Below are positions 18,275 through 27,114 of a stretch of DNA of 64,000 nt, piece after piece (position 1 is the first letter of the stretch; every line of letters begins with the position of its first letter). The stretch comes from Flavobacterium tegetincola DSM 22377. Lineage in GTDB: Bacteria; Bacteroidota; Bacteroidia; Flavobacteriales; Flavobacteriaceae. The stretch spans positions 327,981-391,980 of the forward strand of contig NZ_KE384383.1 in assembly GCF_000425485.1 (NCBI RefSeq). Reading direction: 5' to 3'. The position numbers and the translations under genes are program-made. The notes under the pieces are model-generated. The model saw only the letters and a list, made by a program, of their open reading frames with translations, was not told the DNA's origin and made no database searches.

Positions 18275-18318
18275 AGGTTAATAAGATATAGTTTTGGGTC
18301 TAATTACCTAAACTATTG

Positions 18319-19311
18319 TTAATTTATATCTCCAAAAACGGTGCCATTCTTAATGAAATGTGAATAGACAATAGATTTTGTTCTAAAGTACTTATCGCGC
18401 TGAAATTTTTCCCTTTTATGATAAGCACTGCTAAAATTTTTGTAAAAATGATAATGGGCTTTTAATACCGCTATAAAGTGCTTGGGTTTTCCTTGAAATA
18501 GGAACTGAAACGCAGCAATTCCATCAAGAAGCATGCGTTTAAATAAAATTTTAAATAACGAACTTTTCGGAAGATTTTTAGTCAGCATCAATAGCGAATT
18601 TCTAAAATTTAAAAATGTTTTCTGCGGATTTCCTTTCTGCAAAGTGGCGCCTCCTACATGATACACTACGGAACTTGGAACATATTTAGTAATGTATCTC
18701 TTGTTATACGCACGCCAACACAAATCAATTTCTTCCTGGTGTGCAAAAAAGCTTTCATCAAATCCATTGAGGTCGTCAAAAACATCCTTTCTAATAAACA
18801 AACAAGCGCCCGAAGCCCAAAACAGTTCAATTGAATCATCGTATTGGCCTAAATCATGCTCTATAGATTCAAAAATTCTACCACGACAAAAAGGATAACC
18901 GTAGGAATCTATAAAACCTCCTGCAGCTCCTGCGTATTCAAATTTACTTTTGTCCTTGAAATCAAGGATTTTTGGCTGAATGATAGCAGTTTGTTTTTGG
19001 CTTGCAAATGTTTCCATGATTGGATCCAGCCAATTGGGTGTGACTTCAATATCCGAATTGACAAGCGCTAAGATTTCGGCGTCAACGTGTTTCAGTGCTT
19101 CATTATAACCTTTGGCAAAGCCGTAATTAGCAGCATTTTGAATTATTTTAACTTCGGGAAAATGGGTTTTTAAAACAGTGAGCGATTCATCTGTTGAAGC
19201 ATTGTCGGCAACATAAATAGTGGCTCCAACAGAATGTGTAATAATAGTAGGTAGAAATTGCTCCAGTAAAGAAGCGCCATTCCAGTTTAAAATAACAACG
19301 GCTATTTTCAT
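18319..19311 (-). CDS. Family 2 glycosyltransferase
   Basis: The 330-residue product has the GT-A fold features AVVILNWNGASLL, VADNASTDES and LALVNSDIEVTPNWL (DXD-like), then FWASGACLFIRKDVF and the acceptor motif FFAHQEEIDLCWR. This matches the rhamnosyltransferase-like GT2 group that builds surface glycans. It has no strong membrane segments. It lies 18 bp downstream of the small PD-(D/E)XK gene and is probably co-transcribed with it. The sugar donor cannot be told from sequence. Confidence 0.88.
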   Translation of the reverse strand: MKIAVVILNWNGASLLEQFLPTIITHSVGATIYVADNASTDESLTVLKTHFPEVKIIQNAANYGFAKGYNEALKHVDAEILALVNSDIEVTPNWLDPIMETFASQKQTAIIQPKILDFKDKSKFEYAGAAGGFIDSYGYPFCRGRIFESIEHDLGQYDDSIELFWASGACLFIRKDVFDDLNGFDESFFAHQEEIDLCWRAYNKRYITKYVPSSVVYHVGGATLQKGNPQKTFLNFRNSLLMLTKNLPKSSLFKILFKRMLLDGIAAFQFLFQGKPKHFIAVLKAHYHFYKNFSSAYHKREKFQRDKYFRTKSIVYSHFIKNGTVFGDIN

Positions 19312-19329
19312 TTATACGTTAATTTCTTT

Positions 19330-19779
19330 TTAGGGTTGAGTAGGTTGAGGCAATTCTTGCAAGAAATGATAACTTTCATTTTCATAATCCATTTGGCAAA
19401 AGTAGTGTTCCAATCCATTGGTTACCATTAAATAGTCGGCTTTTAACGCCAAATTATAACGGGCAATTTGATCAAAGGTGTGTTGACTGATTTTTATTTC
19501 AGGCGCTTTACATTCTACTAATAAAAAGATGGAGCCGTCCTGATTGTAAACCACAACATCGTAACGCTTTGTTAAACCATTCATTTTGATTTGTTTCTCG
19601 ACGTTCAGCCACGACTTTGGATAGTTTTTATCAACAAGTAAATAATGAACTACATGCTGCCGAACCCATTCTTCTGGTGTAAGGATGATAAATTTTTTCC
19701 TGATTTCATCAAAGATGGCGACTTTATTTTCGCTATTTTTGAAACGAAATTTATAAGGAGGAAACTGAAGTGGTTGCAT
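19330..19779 (-). CDS. Small PD-(D/E)XK protein (HsdR N-terminal-like domain)
   Basis: The 149-residue product is essentially one nuclease-like domain. LNVEKQIKMNGLTKRYDVVV followed by FLLVECKAP gives the D-x(n)-E-x-K arrangement seen in the N-terminal nuclease domain of type I restriction subunits. Stand-alone versions are widespread in Bacteroidota next to holA and their role is unknown. It is divergent from holA with an 87-bp gap. The predicted promoter lies so close to the ATG that the transcript may be leaderless. Confidence 0.75.
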   Translation of the reverse strand: MQPLQFPPYKFRFKNSENKVAIFDEIRKKFIILTPEEWVRQHVVHYLLVDKNYPKSWLNVEKQIKMNGLTKRYDVVVYNQDGSIFLLVECKAPEIKISQHTFDQIARYNLALKADYLMVTNGLEHYFCQMDYENESYHFLQELPQPTQP

Positions 19780-19783
19780 GGTG

Positions 19784-19814
19784 CAAAAGTAGTTAATTTA
19801 GTTCCAAATTTCAA
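19784..19814 (-). promoter_or_regulatory. Promoter of the PD-(D/E)XK / glycosyltransferase unit
   Basis: The minus strand carries TTG (19814-19812), a 20-base spacer and TACTTTTG (19791-19784). This fits the Bacteroidota TTG-N17-23-TAnnTTTG promoter. The -7 element ends 5 bases before the ATG at 19779. Confidence 0.65.
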
Positions 19815-19866
19815 GTTTCAGTTAACGCAACTTGAGACATGAAGCCTACAACTTGAAACGCAAAGA

Positions 19867-20868
19867 ATGGACGAAATTATAAAAATTGTTAAAGACATAG
19901 ACGAGAAGAGGATCAAGCCGGTCTACTTTTTAATGGGTGACGAACCGTATTACATCGATAAATTGTCGGATTATATTGAGAAAAATATACTTTCAGAAGA
20001 AGAGAAAGGATTCAATCAAACGGTTTTGTACGGTCGTGATATTGAAGTGGAAGACATTATTTCTACTTGCAAGCGCTACCCAATGATGGCAGATTATCAA
20101 GTGGTTATTGTAAAAGAAGCGCAAGATTTAGCCAGATCAATTGCTAAGTTGGAATCGTATGTTTTAAATCCAACTCCAAGTACTGTTTTAGTGGTGTGTT
20201 ACAAGTATAAAACCTTGGATAAACGAACTACATTTTCTAAGTCAATTCCAAAAACGGGTTTGCTATTTGAAAGTAAAAAACTGTACGATACCGCATTGCC
20301 ACAATGGTTAAAACGCGTGTTATCAGGAAAAAAATTAGACATTGAGCCTAAAGCTTCGGCTATGCTGATTGAGTTTCTGGGTAACGATTTGAGTAAAATT
20401 TCCAACGAAATAGACAAGCTAGCTATTATTTTGCCCAAAGGCACCACTGTAACACCTGAAATTATTGAGAAAAATATTGGCTTTAGCAAAGACTTCAATG
20501 TATTTGAATTTCAGAAAGCAATTGGAAGTAGAAATGTTCCTAAATCCTACGCAATTGCCTATTATTTTCATGAAAACCCAAAAGATCATAACTTTATAAT
20601 GGTAACGAGTTTGCTGTTTAGTTTCTTTTCGAAATTGTTGCAATACCATGGTTTAAAAGATAAATCTCCTAAAAATGTGGCAACTGCATTAAAGGTAAAT
20701 CCCTATCATCTTACCGATTATGACGTGGCATTAAAAAATTATCCAATGCGAAAAGTGAGTCAGATTGTTGCCACTTTGCGTGATGTTGATGTAAAAAGTA
20801 AAGGGGTTGGCGCCAGTTTTAACGATCGGGAATTATATAAAACGTTACTTACTTCTATCTTCAGCTAG
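19867..20868 (+). CDS. holA: DNA polymerase III subunit delta
   Basis: The delta subunit opens the sliding clamp as part of the clamp loader. The 333-residue product starts with VKDIDEKRIKPVYFLMGDEPYYIDKL, typical of HolA. It continues through the AAA-like region without a functional Walker A, as expected for delta, and ends with the helical collar domain (FSKLLQYHGLKDKSP, VDVKSKGVGAS). It is divergent from the PD-(D/E)XK gene and ends before a terminator. Confidence 0.92.
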   Translation: MDEIIKIVKDIDEKRIKPVYFLMGDEPYYIDKLSDYIEKNILSEEEKGFNQTVLYGRDIEVEDIISTCKRYPMMADYQVVIVKEAQDLARSIAKLESYVLNPTPSTVLVVCYKYKTLDKRTTFSKSIPKTGLLFESKKLYDTALPQWLKRVLSGKKLDIEPKASAMLIEFLGNDLSKISNEIDKLAIILPKGTTVTPEIIEKNIGFSKDFNVFEFQKAIGSRNVPKSYAIAYYFHENPKDHNFIMVTSLLFSFFSKLLQYHGLKDKSPKNVATALKVNPYHLTDYDVALKNYPMRKVSQIVATLRDVDVKSKGVGASFNDRELYKTLLTSIFS

Positions 20869-20954
20869 AATTACCTATTTATAGGGATTTATTTGATTAA
20901 AATAAATCGTAAATTTGAAGCATAATTTAGTTGGTTAGTTACCTCAAAATGAAG

Positions 20955-20986
20955 AGCATGCTGAAAATTTCAGTATGCTTTTTTTG
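20955..20986 (+). terminator. Rho-independent terminator
   Basis: AGCATGCTGAAA (20955-20966) pairs with TTTCAGTATGCT (20968-20979) with one mismatch, followed by a T-run. It follows holA by 86 bp. Confidence 0.75.
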
Positions 20987-21084
20987 TTTTCACATATTTA
21001 CTTCTAGAAGCGCAATGTTGTGAGCGCACTTACTGCCGTTTAATTCCTATATTTTTTACGATATTTGCTTAAAAAGAACGTGAA

Positions 21085-21267
21085 ATGGGAATGAATAAAA
21101 ATACCATTCTTGGATGGGCCACTTTTATAATGACGTTGATGGGTTTTCTGCTCATCGGTTTGGGAATCTTTAAATACAGTGAAGTTTCAGGTTGGGGCTT
21201 CGCAGCCGTTGGCATTGGATTTTTTGCAATTGCTTGGGTTTTTAACGCTTTGAAAGGTCGCGTATGA
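21085..21267 (+). CDS. CAL67264-type small membrane protein
   Basis: The 60-residue product has two membrane helices (ATFIMTLMGFLLIGLGIF and FAAVGIGFFAIAWVF) with a short loop KYSEVSGWG. It matches the conserved flavobacterial small membrane protein family named after CAL67264. The function is unknown. The start at 21085 (MGMNKNTILGWA) follows GATATTTG at 21060-21067, a one-mismatch -7 element. Confidence 0.72.
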   Translation: MGMNKNTILGWATFIMTLMGFLLIGLGIFKYSEVSGWGFAAVGIGFFAIAWVFNALKGRV

Positions 21268-21335
21268 TTTTGGCGAAAGCCTAAAAATTAAGCATACATC
21301 TCAAATTTTCAAACGTATCGCTCACTTATTTTAAC

Positions 21336-21343
21336 TATATTTG
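21336..21343 (+). promoter_or_regulatory. -7 element of ettA
   Basis: TATATTTG matches TAnnTTTG and lies 28 bases upstream of the ettA start at 21372. Confidence 0.55.
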
Positions 21344-21371
21344 TAGTCATTTAAAAATAAAATTTACAACT

Positions 21372-23066
21372 ATGTCAGACGATAAAAAAGTCATTTTTTC
21401 GATGCAAAAGTTGAGTAAAACCTACTCAAGCAGCGACAAGCAAGTACTTAAGAATATTTATTTGAGTTTCTTTTACGGCGCTAAAATTGGTATTTTAGGT
21501 CTTAACGGTTCAGGAAAATCTTCTTTATTGAAAATCATTGCTGGATTAGATAAAAATTATCAAGGAGATATTACGTTTGCTCCAGGTTATACAGTTGGTT
21601 ATTTAGAACAAGAACCGCAATTGGACGAAACCAAAACGGTAATTGAAATTGTGCGCGAAGGCGTTGCAGAAACAATGGCAGTTTTAGAGGAGTACAATCA
21701 AATCAATGATTTATTTGGTCTTGAAGAAAATTATTCTGATGCTGACAAAATGGAAAAATTGATGGACCGTCAAGCAGCATTGCAAGATAAAATTGACGCT
21801 CTTGGCGCTTGGGAAATTGATACCAAACTTGAAATTGCTATGGATGCATTGCGTACGCCAGATCCAGATACACCAATTAGTGTGCTTTCAGGTGGAGAAA
21901 AACGACGTGTAGCTTTATGCAGATTACTCTTGCAACAACCTGACGTTTTATTACTAGATGAGCCTACGAATCACTTGGATGCGGAAAGCGTTCTGTGGTT
22001 AGAGCAGCATTTAGCACAATATTCAGGAACTGTAATTGCTGTAACGCACGATAGGTATTTCTTAGATAATGTAGCCGGTTGGATTTTAGAATTGGACAGA
22101 GGAGAAGGTATTCCATGGAAAGGAAATTATTCTTCTTGGTTGGACCAAAAATCTACAAGAATGGCTTCTGAAGAAAAAGTAGCGTCGAAACGTAGAAAAA
22201 CGTTGGAACGAGAACTAGATTGGGTTCGTCAAGGTGCAAAAGGACGTCAGACAAAGCAAAAAGCACGTTTACAGAACTACGATAAATTATTGAACGAAGA
22301 CCAAAAACAACTGGACGAGAAATTAGAGATTTACATCCCTAATGGACCACGTTTAGGAAGTAATGTTATAGAAGCATCCAATGTAGCCAAAGCTTTTGGT
22401 GAAAAGTTACTTTATGACGACTTGAATTTCACTTTGCCACAAGCAGGAATTGTTGGAATTATTGGACCCAATGGTGCTGGTAAATCCACTATTTTCAAGA
22501 TGATTATGGGCGAACAAGAAACAGATTCTGGTTCATTTAATGTCGGAGAGACGGTTAAAATTGCCTACGTAGATCAGTCGCATACCAATATTGATCCTAA
22601 TAAATCCATTTGGGAAAATTTCTCTGAAGGTCAGGAACTAATTATGATGGGTGGCAGACAAGTTAATTCTCGTGCGTATTTGAGTCGTTTTAACTTTGGC
22701 GGAAGCGATCAAAATAAAAAAGTTTCAATGCTTTCTGGAGGTGAACGTAACCGTTTACACTTAGCAATGACGTTGAAAGAGGAAGGTAATGTATTGTTAC
22801 TGGATGAGCCAACAAATGATTTGGACATCAATACGCTGCGAGCTTTGGAAGAAGGTTTGGAGAATTTTGCCGGTTGTGCCGTTGTAATTTCCCACGACAG
22901 ATGGTTCTTGGATCGTATTTGTACACATATCTTGGCTTTTGAAGGAAATTCGGAAGTGTATTTCTTTGAAGGCAGTTTTAGTGATTATGAAGAAAATAAA
23001 AAGAAAAGATTGGGTGGCGACTTAACACCGAAACGAATTAAGTATAGAAAATTAATTCGTAACTAA
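21372..23066 (+). CDS. ettA: Energy-dependent translational throttle protein EttA
   Basis: EttA is an ABC-F ATPase that binds the ribosomal E site and gates entry into elongation according to the ATP/ADP ratio. The 564-residue product has two ABC domains. Walker A sequences are GLNGSGKSSLL (about residue 40) and GPNGAGKSTIF (about residue 360). Signatures are LSGGEKRRVALCRLLL and LSGGERNRLHLAM, and Walker B sequences are LLLDEPTNHLD and LLLDEPTNDLD. The inter-domain linker is LDWVRQGAKGRQTKQKARL, as in EttA. A terminator follows. Confidence 0.94.
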   Translation: MSDDKKVIFSMQKLSKTYSSSDKQVLKNIYLSFFYGAKIGILGLNGSGKSSLLKIIAGLDKNYQGDITFAPGYTVGYLEQEPQLDETKTVIEIVREGVAETMAVLEEYNQINDLFGLEENYSDADKMEKLMDRQAALQDKIDALGAWEIDTKLEIAMDALRTPDPDTPISVLSGGEKRRVALCRLLLQQPDVLLLDEPTNHLDAESVLWLEQHLAQYSGTVIAVTHDRYFLDNVAGWILELDRGEGIPWKGNYSSWLDQKSTRMASEEKVASKRRKTLERELDWVRQGAKGRQTKQKARLQNYDKLLNEDQKQLDEKLEIYIPNGPRLGSNVIEASNVAKAFGEKLLYDDLNFTLPQAGIVGIIGPNGAGKSTIFKMIMGEQETDSGSFNVGETVKIAYVDQSHTNIDPNKSIWENFSEGQELIMMGGRQVNSRAYLSRFNFGGSDQNKKVSMLSGGERNRLHLAMTLKEEGNVLLLDEPTNDLDINTLRALEEGLENFAGCAVVISHDRWFLDRICTHILAFEGNSEVYFFEGSFSDYEENKKKRLGGDLTPKRIKYRKLIRN

Positions 23067-23076
23067 TATTAGCTTT

Positions 23077-23107
23077 AAAAATCCCAATTCATTTTGGGAT
23101 TTTTTAT
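23077..23107 (+). terminator. Rho-independent terminator
   Basis: AAAATCCCAA (23077-23086) pairs with TTGGGATTTT (from 23094) and a T-run follows, directly after ettA. Confidence 0.85.
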
Positions 23108-23133
23108 ATATTGTATTTTTTTAAATTCTGCTT

Positions 23134-25308
23134 GTGAGAATCCTATTTTTATTACTTTTTATTACTTTTTCTTTTTTGACCTATTCGCAAAGTGATGCAG
23201 ATTTTAAAAAAACTGATGCACTCTTGAATGAAGGAGCTGCCTATTATTATGAGCAGCATTATATCAAAGCACTCAATAATTCTAGAGATGCATTGTCACT
23301 TTCTTTAACGAACAATGATGAATACCATCTCGCACTTTCATATAATTTTATCGGAACCATTTATAATGAATTTTCGCAAACAAAACGAGCGTTAGATTTT
23401 TATACAAAAGGATTGGTCTACGCCAATAAATTAGAAAATGATACGATCAAAATGTGGATCAATTCTAATATTGGAAATGTCTACTATTATAATGATATAG
23501 ATGCTAAAGAAGGAATTCAGTATTACGAAAAGTCGCTAGCAATTGCAGAAAAGCTGAAAGATAGTTTACAAATTACTTTCATCCGATTCAATATGGCCAA
23601 TATTTATTTTGAAATGGATCGTAGGGAAGAAGGTATGGCTTACATTACACCATTAAAAAAATATATTGATAGAGCGGGAAATATTGAATCAAAAATTAGA
23701 CTTTACGATTTAATCGGGAGATACAACAGTTTCCATGGCAATGAAAAAGAGGCTGAAACGTATTTTTTTAAAGGACTACAGTTGGCTGAAAAATACAATT
23801 TAACCGAACATAAAGCGGAGGCATGTCAAAATCTTTCGCAACATTATTTAAATTTTAAAAAGCTAAAAGATAGTGAACGATTTGGTGCACTGGCAAAGTC
23901 TTTTAAAGTTGATAGAAGTTCTGAGCATAAATTAGACGCTATTGAGCAGGTTGCGTTAGAAATTGAACTTGATGAATATAAATTTCAATTTGAGCGCATT
24001 GAATTAAAGAACGAATTACAAGTTCAAAAAATTAGAGAAGGAAGAATATTGCTCATTGGTTTTTGTGTAATTTTAATCATTTTCTTGATTTTAATTTTTA
24101 ATCTTTATAGTAACAACAAAGCTAAAATAAGGCTGAACACGGTTCTATTTGAAAAAAATAAAGAATTAACAGCAGCTAAAAATCTTGCGGAACAAAATTC
24201 AGTCCTTAAATCGCAATTCATTTCTACAGTAAGTCATGAACTTCGAACACCATTGTACGGTGTAATCGGTTTGACAAATATAATTTTGGAAGAAAACAAA
24301 GGCTTGATTGCTAAGGATACTATAAACTCATTGCAGTTTTCTGCACACTATTTATTGGCTTTAGTAAATGATTTGCTGGAGATTAATAAAGCCGAGGAAA
24401 ATAAAATAACGTTGACCACATTACCTTTTGATTTACGAGCACAAATAGCAATCATAAAAAATTCGCTGGCCTTTATGGCGGACGAAAATGGAAATAAGCT
24501 TTTAACACACATTGATGCTGCTATTCCTAAGACTATATTTGGAGATGAGATTCGCTTGTCGCAAATATTGATTAATTTAATTACAAATGCTTTAAAATTT
24601 ACGCAAGAAGGTTCAATTGATGTTGAAATTAATTTAATTTCGAAAGACGTGGCAAATTGCGAACTTGAATTTAAAGTGCGCGACAATGGAATAGGGATTA
24701 AGAGCGAGGATTTAGAACGCATTTTTGAGAATTTTGTGCAAATTGATCGCAGGCATGGCGATTATCAAGGAACCGGTTTGGGCTTGTCAATTGTTAAAAA
24801 ACTTGTGGCGCTTTTTGGTTCAACCATTGCAGTTAAAAGTGAGCAAAACATTGGGACCGAATTTACATTTAATATAGTTTTTGGATATTCCGATAAAGTT
24901 CAAGACGCAACAGATCAATGCGGAGCGGAATTGACAGGCGAAAAGGTATTACACTTTTTAGTTGTTGAAGATAACAAAATCAATCAAGTAGTGACGAGGA
25001 AGATTTTAGAGCGCAAGAACTATAAATGTACGATGATTGAAAATGGCTATAAAGCTCTTGAATTATTGCAGACAACTCACTTTGACGTTATTTTGATGGA
25101 CATAAATATGCCTGGGATTGACGGATATGAAACCTCAAAACGAATTCGAGCCGAAGGAATTACCACACCCATAATTGCTGTAACTGCCTTTGAACGATCA
25201 GAGGTTGAAGCTAGAATTGAAGAAGCAGGCATATCTGAAATAATCATAAAACCTTTTAATGCCACAACTCTTTTTGAGGTAATTGAAAAGTTACGCTTAA
25301 GCAAATAA
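23134..25308 (+). CDS. TPR-containing hybrid histidine kinase
   Basis: Translation starts at GTG (23134), giving a signal peptide (RILFLLLFITFSFLTYS). About 250 residues of periplasmic TPR repeats follow, then one membrane helix (ILLIGFCVILIIFLILIF, about residue 305). The cytoplasmic part has HisKA with the phosphorylated His in STVSHELRTPLYGV, an HATPase domain (LINLITNALKF, RDNGIGI, GTGLGLSIVKKL) and a receiver domain with the acceptor Asp in VILMDINMPGIDG. There is no DNA-binding domain and no adjacent response regulator, so its output is unknown. Confidence 0.9.
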   Translation: MRILFLLLFITFSFLTYSQSDADFKKTDALLNEGAAYYYEQHYIKALNNSRDALSLSLTNNDEYHLALSYNFIGTIYNEFSQTKRALDFYTKGLVYANKLENDTIKMWINSNIGNVYYYNDIDAKEGIQYYEKSLAIAEKLKDSLQITFIRFNMANIYFEMDRREEGMAYITPLKKYIDRAGNIESKIRLYDLIGRYNSFHGNEKEAETYFFKGLQLAEKYNLTEHKAEACQNLSQHYLNFKKLKDSERFGALAKSFKVDRSSEHKLDAIEQVALEIELDEYKFQFERIELKNELQVQKIREGRILLIGFCVILIIFLILIFNLYSNNKAKIRLNTVLFEKNKELTAAKNLAEQNSVLKSQFISTVSHELRTPLYGVIGLTNIILEENKGLIAKDTINSLQFSAHYLLALVNDLLEINKAEENKITLTTLPFDLRAQIAIIKNSLAFMADENGNKLLTHIDAAIPKTIFGDEIRLSQILINLITNALKFTQEGSIDVEINLISKDVANCELEFKVRDNGIGIKSEDLERIFENFVQIDRRHGDYQGTGLGLSIVKKLVALFGSTIAVKSEQNIGTEFTFNIVFGYSDKVQDATDQCGAELTGEKVLHFLVVEDNKINQVVTRKILERKNYKCTMIENGYKALELLQTTHFDVILMDINMPGIDGYETSKRIRAEGITTPIIAVTAFERSEVEARIEEAGISEIIIKPFNATTLFEVIEKLRLSK

Positions 25309-25407
25309 GTATTTATGGTGAATTTGTAATCATATATTGGAAACTTATAAGTTTGGAAGATGTATAAGAAGCTAACTTAGCGGGCAAAAACATTTCAAAC
25401 AATACAT

Positions 25408-26325
25408 ATGAACAGGAAGAATATTTTTAAAAACTCATGGGAATTACTAAAGGCTACGTTTAACGCATTTATGGAGGACAATGCTATAAAGTTAAGTGCA
25501 TCGCTCTCTTATTATACCATATTTTCATTACCTCCTTTGTCCATAATAATTTTATCAATTGCAGGATTTTTTTTTGGTAAAGATGCCGTTAGAGGGCAAT
25601 TTTTTGGTCAAATAAATGGGATGGTAGGAAATGAAGCTGCCTTACAGATTCAAGACACCATAAAGAATATTGAATTAGCTGATGGTAATATTTTTGCCAC
25701 TATTTTTGGAGGAATCATGTTATTAATAGGAGCCTCTGGAGTATTTGCAGAAATTCAAAGTTCCATAAATTACATTTGGTCTTTAAAGGCAAAGCCCAAT
25801 AAAGGTATTATCATGTTTATCAAAAATAGGCTAATGTCATTTTCAATGATTGCAGCGGTAGGATTTTTGCTGCTGGTTAGTTTAATGGTAAATTCGGTTA
25901 TGGATATTTTAAACGACCGACTGGTAATTTATTTTCCTGATACAACGATTGTTTTATTTTACATTCTAAATATTGTAATCCTTTTTGCAAGTACCACTTT
26001 ATTATTTTCAATCATTTTTAAGACGCTACCGGACGGAACAATGACTTGGAAAGACACTATCATTGGAGCAGCTTTTACCTCTTTTTTCTTTATGTTGGGT
26101 AAATTTGCTATTGGTTTTTACTTAGGAAATTCTACTGTAGCAAGTATATATGGAGCGGCTGGATCTGTAGTAATTATCTTGGTTTGGGTATATTATTCTG
26201 CAATTATACTCTATTTTGGCGCTGAATTCACGAAGATTTACGCTACAAAGTACGGTCGAAAAATTATACCTAAGGATTACGCTGTAGAGATTCAAAAGGA
26301 AATTTACGAAATAGAGTCAAAATAA
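25408..26325 (+). CDS. YihY/BrkB-family inner-membrane protein
   Basis: The 305-residue product has an N-terminal amphipathic stretch, then about six membrane segments with the family signatures DNAIKLSASLSYYTIFSLPP, GASGVFAEIQSSIN and SIYGAAGSVVIILVWVYYSA. The old name 'ribonuclease BN' for this family is wrong, and its function is not established. It follows the hybrid kinase by 99 bp on the same strand with no obvious terminator between. Confidence 0.88.
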   Translation: MNRKNIFKNSWELLKATFNAFMEDNAIKLSASLSYYTIFSLPPLSIIILSIAGFFFGKDAVRGQFFGQINGMVGNEAALQIQDTIKNIELADGNIFATIFGGIMLLIGASGVFAEIQSSINYIWSLKAKPNKGIIMFIKNRLMSFSMIAAVGFLLLVSLMVNSVMDILNDRLVIYFPDTTIVLFYILNIVILFASTTLLFSIIFKTLPDGTMTWKDTIIGAAFTSFFFMLGKFAIGFYLGNSTVASIYGAAGSVVIILVWVYYSAIILYFGAEFTKIYATKYGRKIIPKDYAVEIQKEIYEIESK

Positions 26326-26414
26326 TTTTGTAAATTTTATCTAAAATTCTGTAACACAAAAGGAGTGTAAAAAAGGCAACTTTGTACAAGTAATAACCAA
26401 TAAAAAAAAAAGCT

Positions 26415-26573
26415 ATGGGAAATTTATTGTACACAATCGCAGTTATTCTGATTATTATTTGGGCTATCTCATTTTTGGGAGGTTTTGTAACAGGTGGAAT
26501 TATACACGTACTACTTGTAATTGCAGTTATCGCAGTTATTTTAAGAGTGATTCAAGGTAAAAAACCTTTGTAA
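26415..26573 (+). CDS. Lmo0937-type small membrane protein, copy 1
   Basis: The 52-residue product has two short membrane helices (LLYTIAVILIIIWAISFLGG and IIHVLLVIAVIAVILRVI) and ends QGKKPL. This matches the Lmo0937/DUF5670 family, whose role is unknown and which is often stress-induced. It starts MGNLLYTIAV exactly like the second copy, and both are preceded by ACCAATAAAAAAA. A terminator follows at 26611. Confidence 0.8.
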   Translation: MGNLLYTIAVILIIIWAISFLGGFVTGGIIHVLLVIAVIAVILRVIQGKKPL

Positions 26574-26610
26574 AAATATCAAAATTTTGTTTTAAATTGT
26601 TTTTGGTGAG

Positions 26611-26645
26611 ACGGCCCTTTGAACTTTCAAAGGGTCGTTTTTTTT
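26611..26645 (+). terminator. Rho-independent terminator
   Basis: ACGGCCCTTTGAA pairs with TTCAAAGGGTCGT (one G-U pair) and is followed by eight T. Confidence 0.85.
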
Positions 26646-26793
26646 ATATTGATGTTTGCAAGTAATTATGAATCATTTAATTGTATAACATAAATTAAAT
26701 ATTCTGTAAGTTAAAACTTTTAATCTTAGACTAATTTAGTACTAATAAAAAAAACAAATTTTTTTAAGATTAACCAATAAAAAAAAACAAGTC

Positions 26794-26964
26794 ATGGGAA
26801 ATTTACTTTACACAATCGCAGTTATTTTAGTTATCATTTGGGCATTAGGTTTTTTTGGTGTTTTAGGCGCTGGAATTGCTACAGGAGGGTTAATACACAT
26901 TCTGCTAGTAATAGCTGTTATTATGATATTATTGCGTTTAATTTCTGGAAGAAAACCATTGTAG
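26794..26964 (+). CDS. Lmo0937-type small membrane protein, copy 2
   Basis: The 56-residue product is a paralogue of the gene 220 bp upstream. It has the same N-terminus MGNLLYTIAVIL and C-terminus GRKPL, with a slightly longer loop between the helices (FGVLGAGIATGG). It has its own copy of the upstream ACCAATAAAAAAA stretch and its own terminator, so the two are separately terminated tandem duplicates. Function unknown. Confidence 0.8.
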   Translation: MGNLLYTIAVILVIIWALGFFGVLGAGIATGGLIHILLVIAVIMILLRLISGRKPL

Positions 26965-26993
26965 TCTGAGATTAAACTTAGCATTACTTCATT

Positions 26994-27028
26994 AAAGCCG
27001 CTGTCTAGTTTGACAGCGGCTTTTTTTT
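26994..27028 (+). terminator. Rho-independent terminator
   Basis: AAAGCCGCTGTC (26994-27005) pairs with GACAGCGGCTTT (27012-27023) and is followed by T. Confidence 0.9.
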
Positions 27029-27044
27029 GTACCAAAATGTTTAC

Positions 27045-27082
27045 CAAAATAAAAACGCCTTTAGACGAATCCAAGGCGTTTT
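27045..27082 (-). terminator. Rho-independent terminator of the beta-oxidation operon
   Basis: On the minus strand AAAACGCCTT (27082-27073) pairs with AAGGCGTTTT (27061-27052) and a T-rich tail follows. It lies 33 bp after the acyl-CoA dehydrogenase stop. Confidence 0.82.
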
Positions 27083-27114
27083 CAAACAAACAAACTAAAA
27101 ACCATTATACTTTG

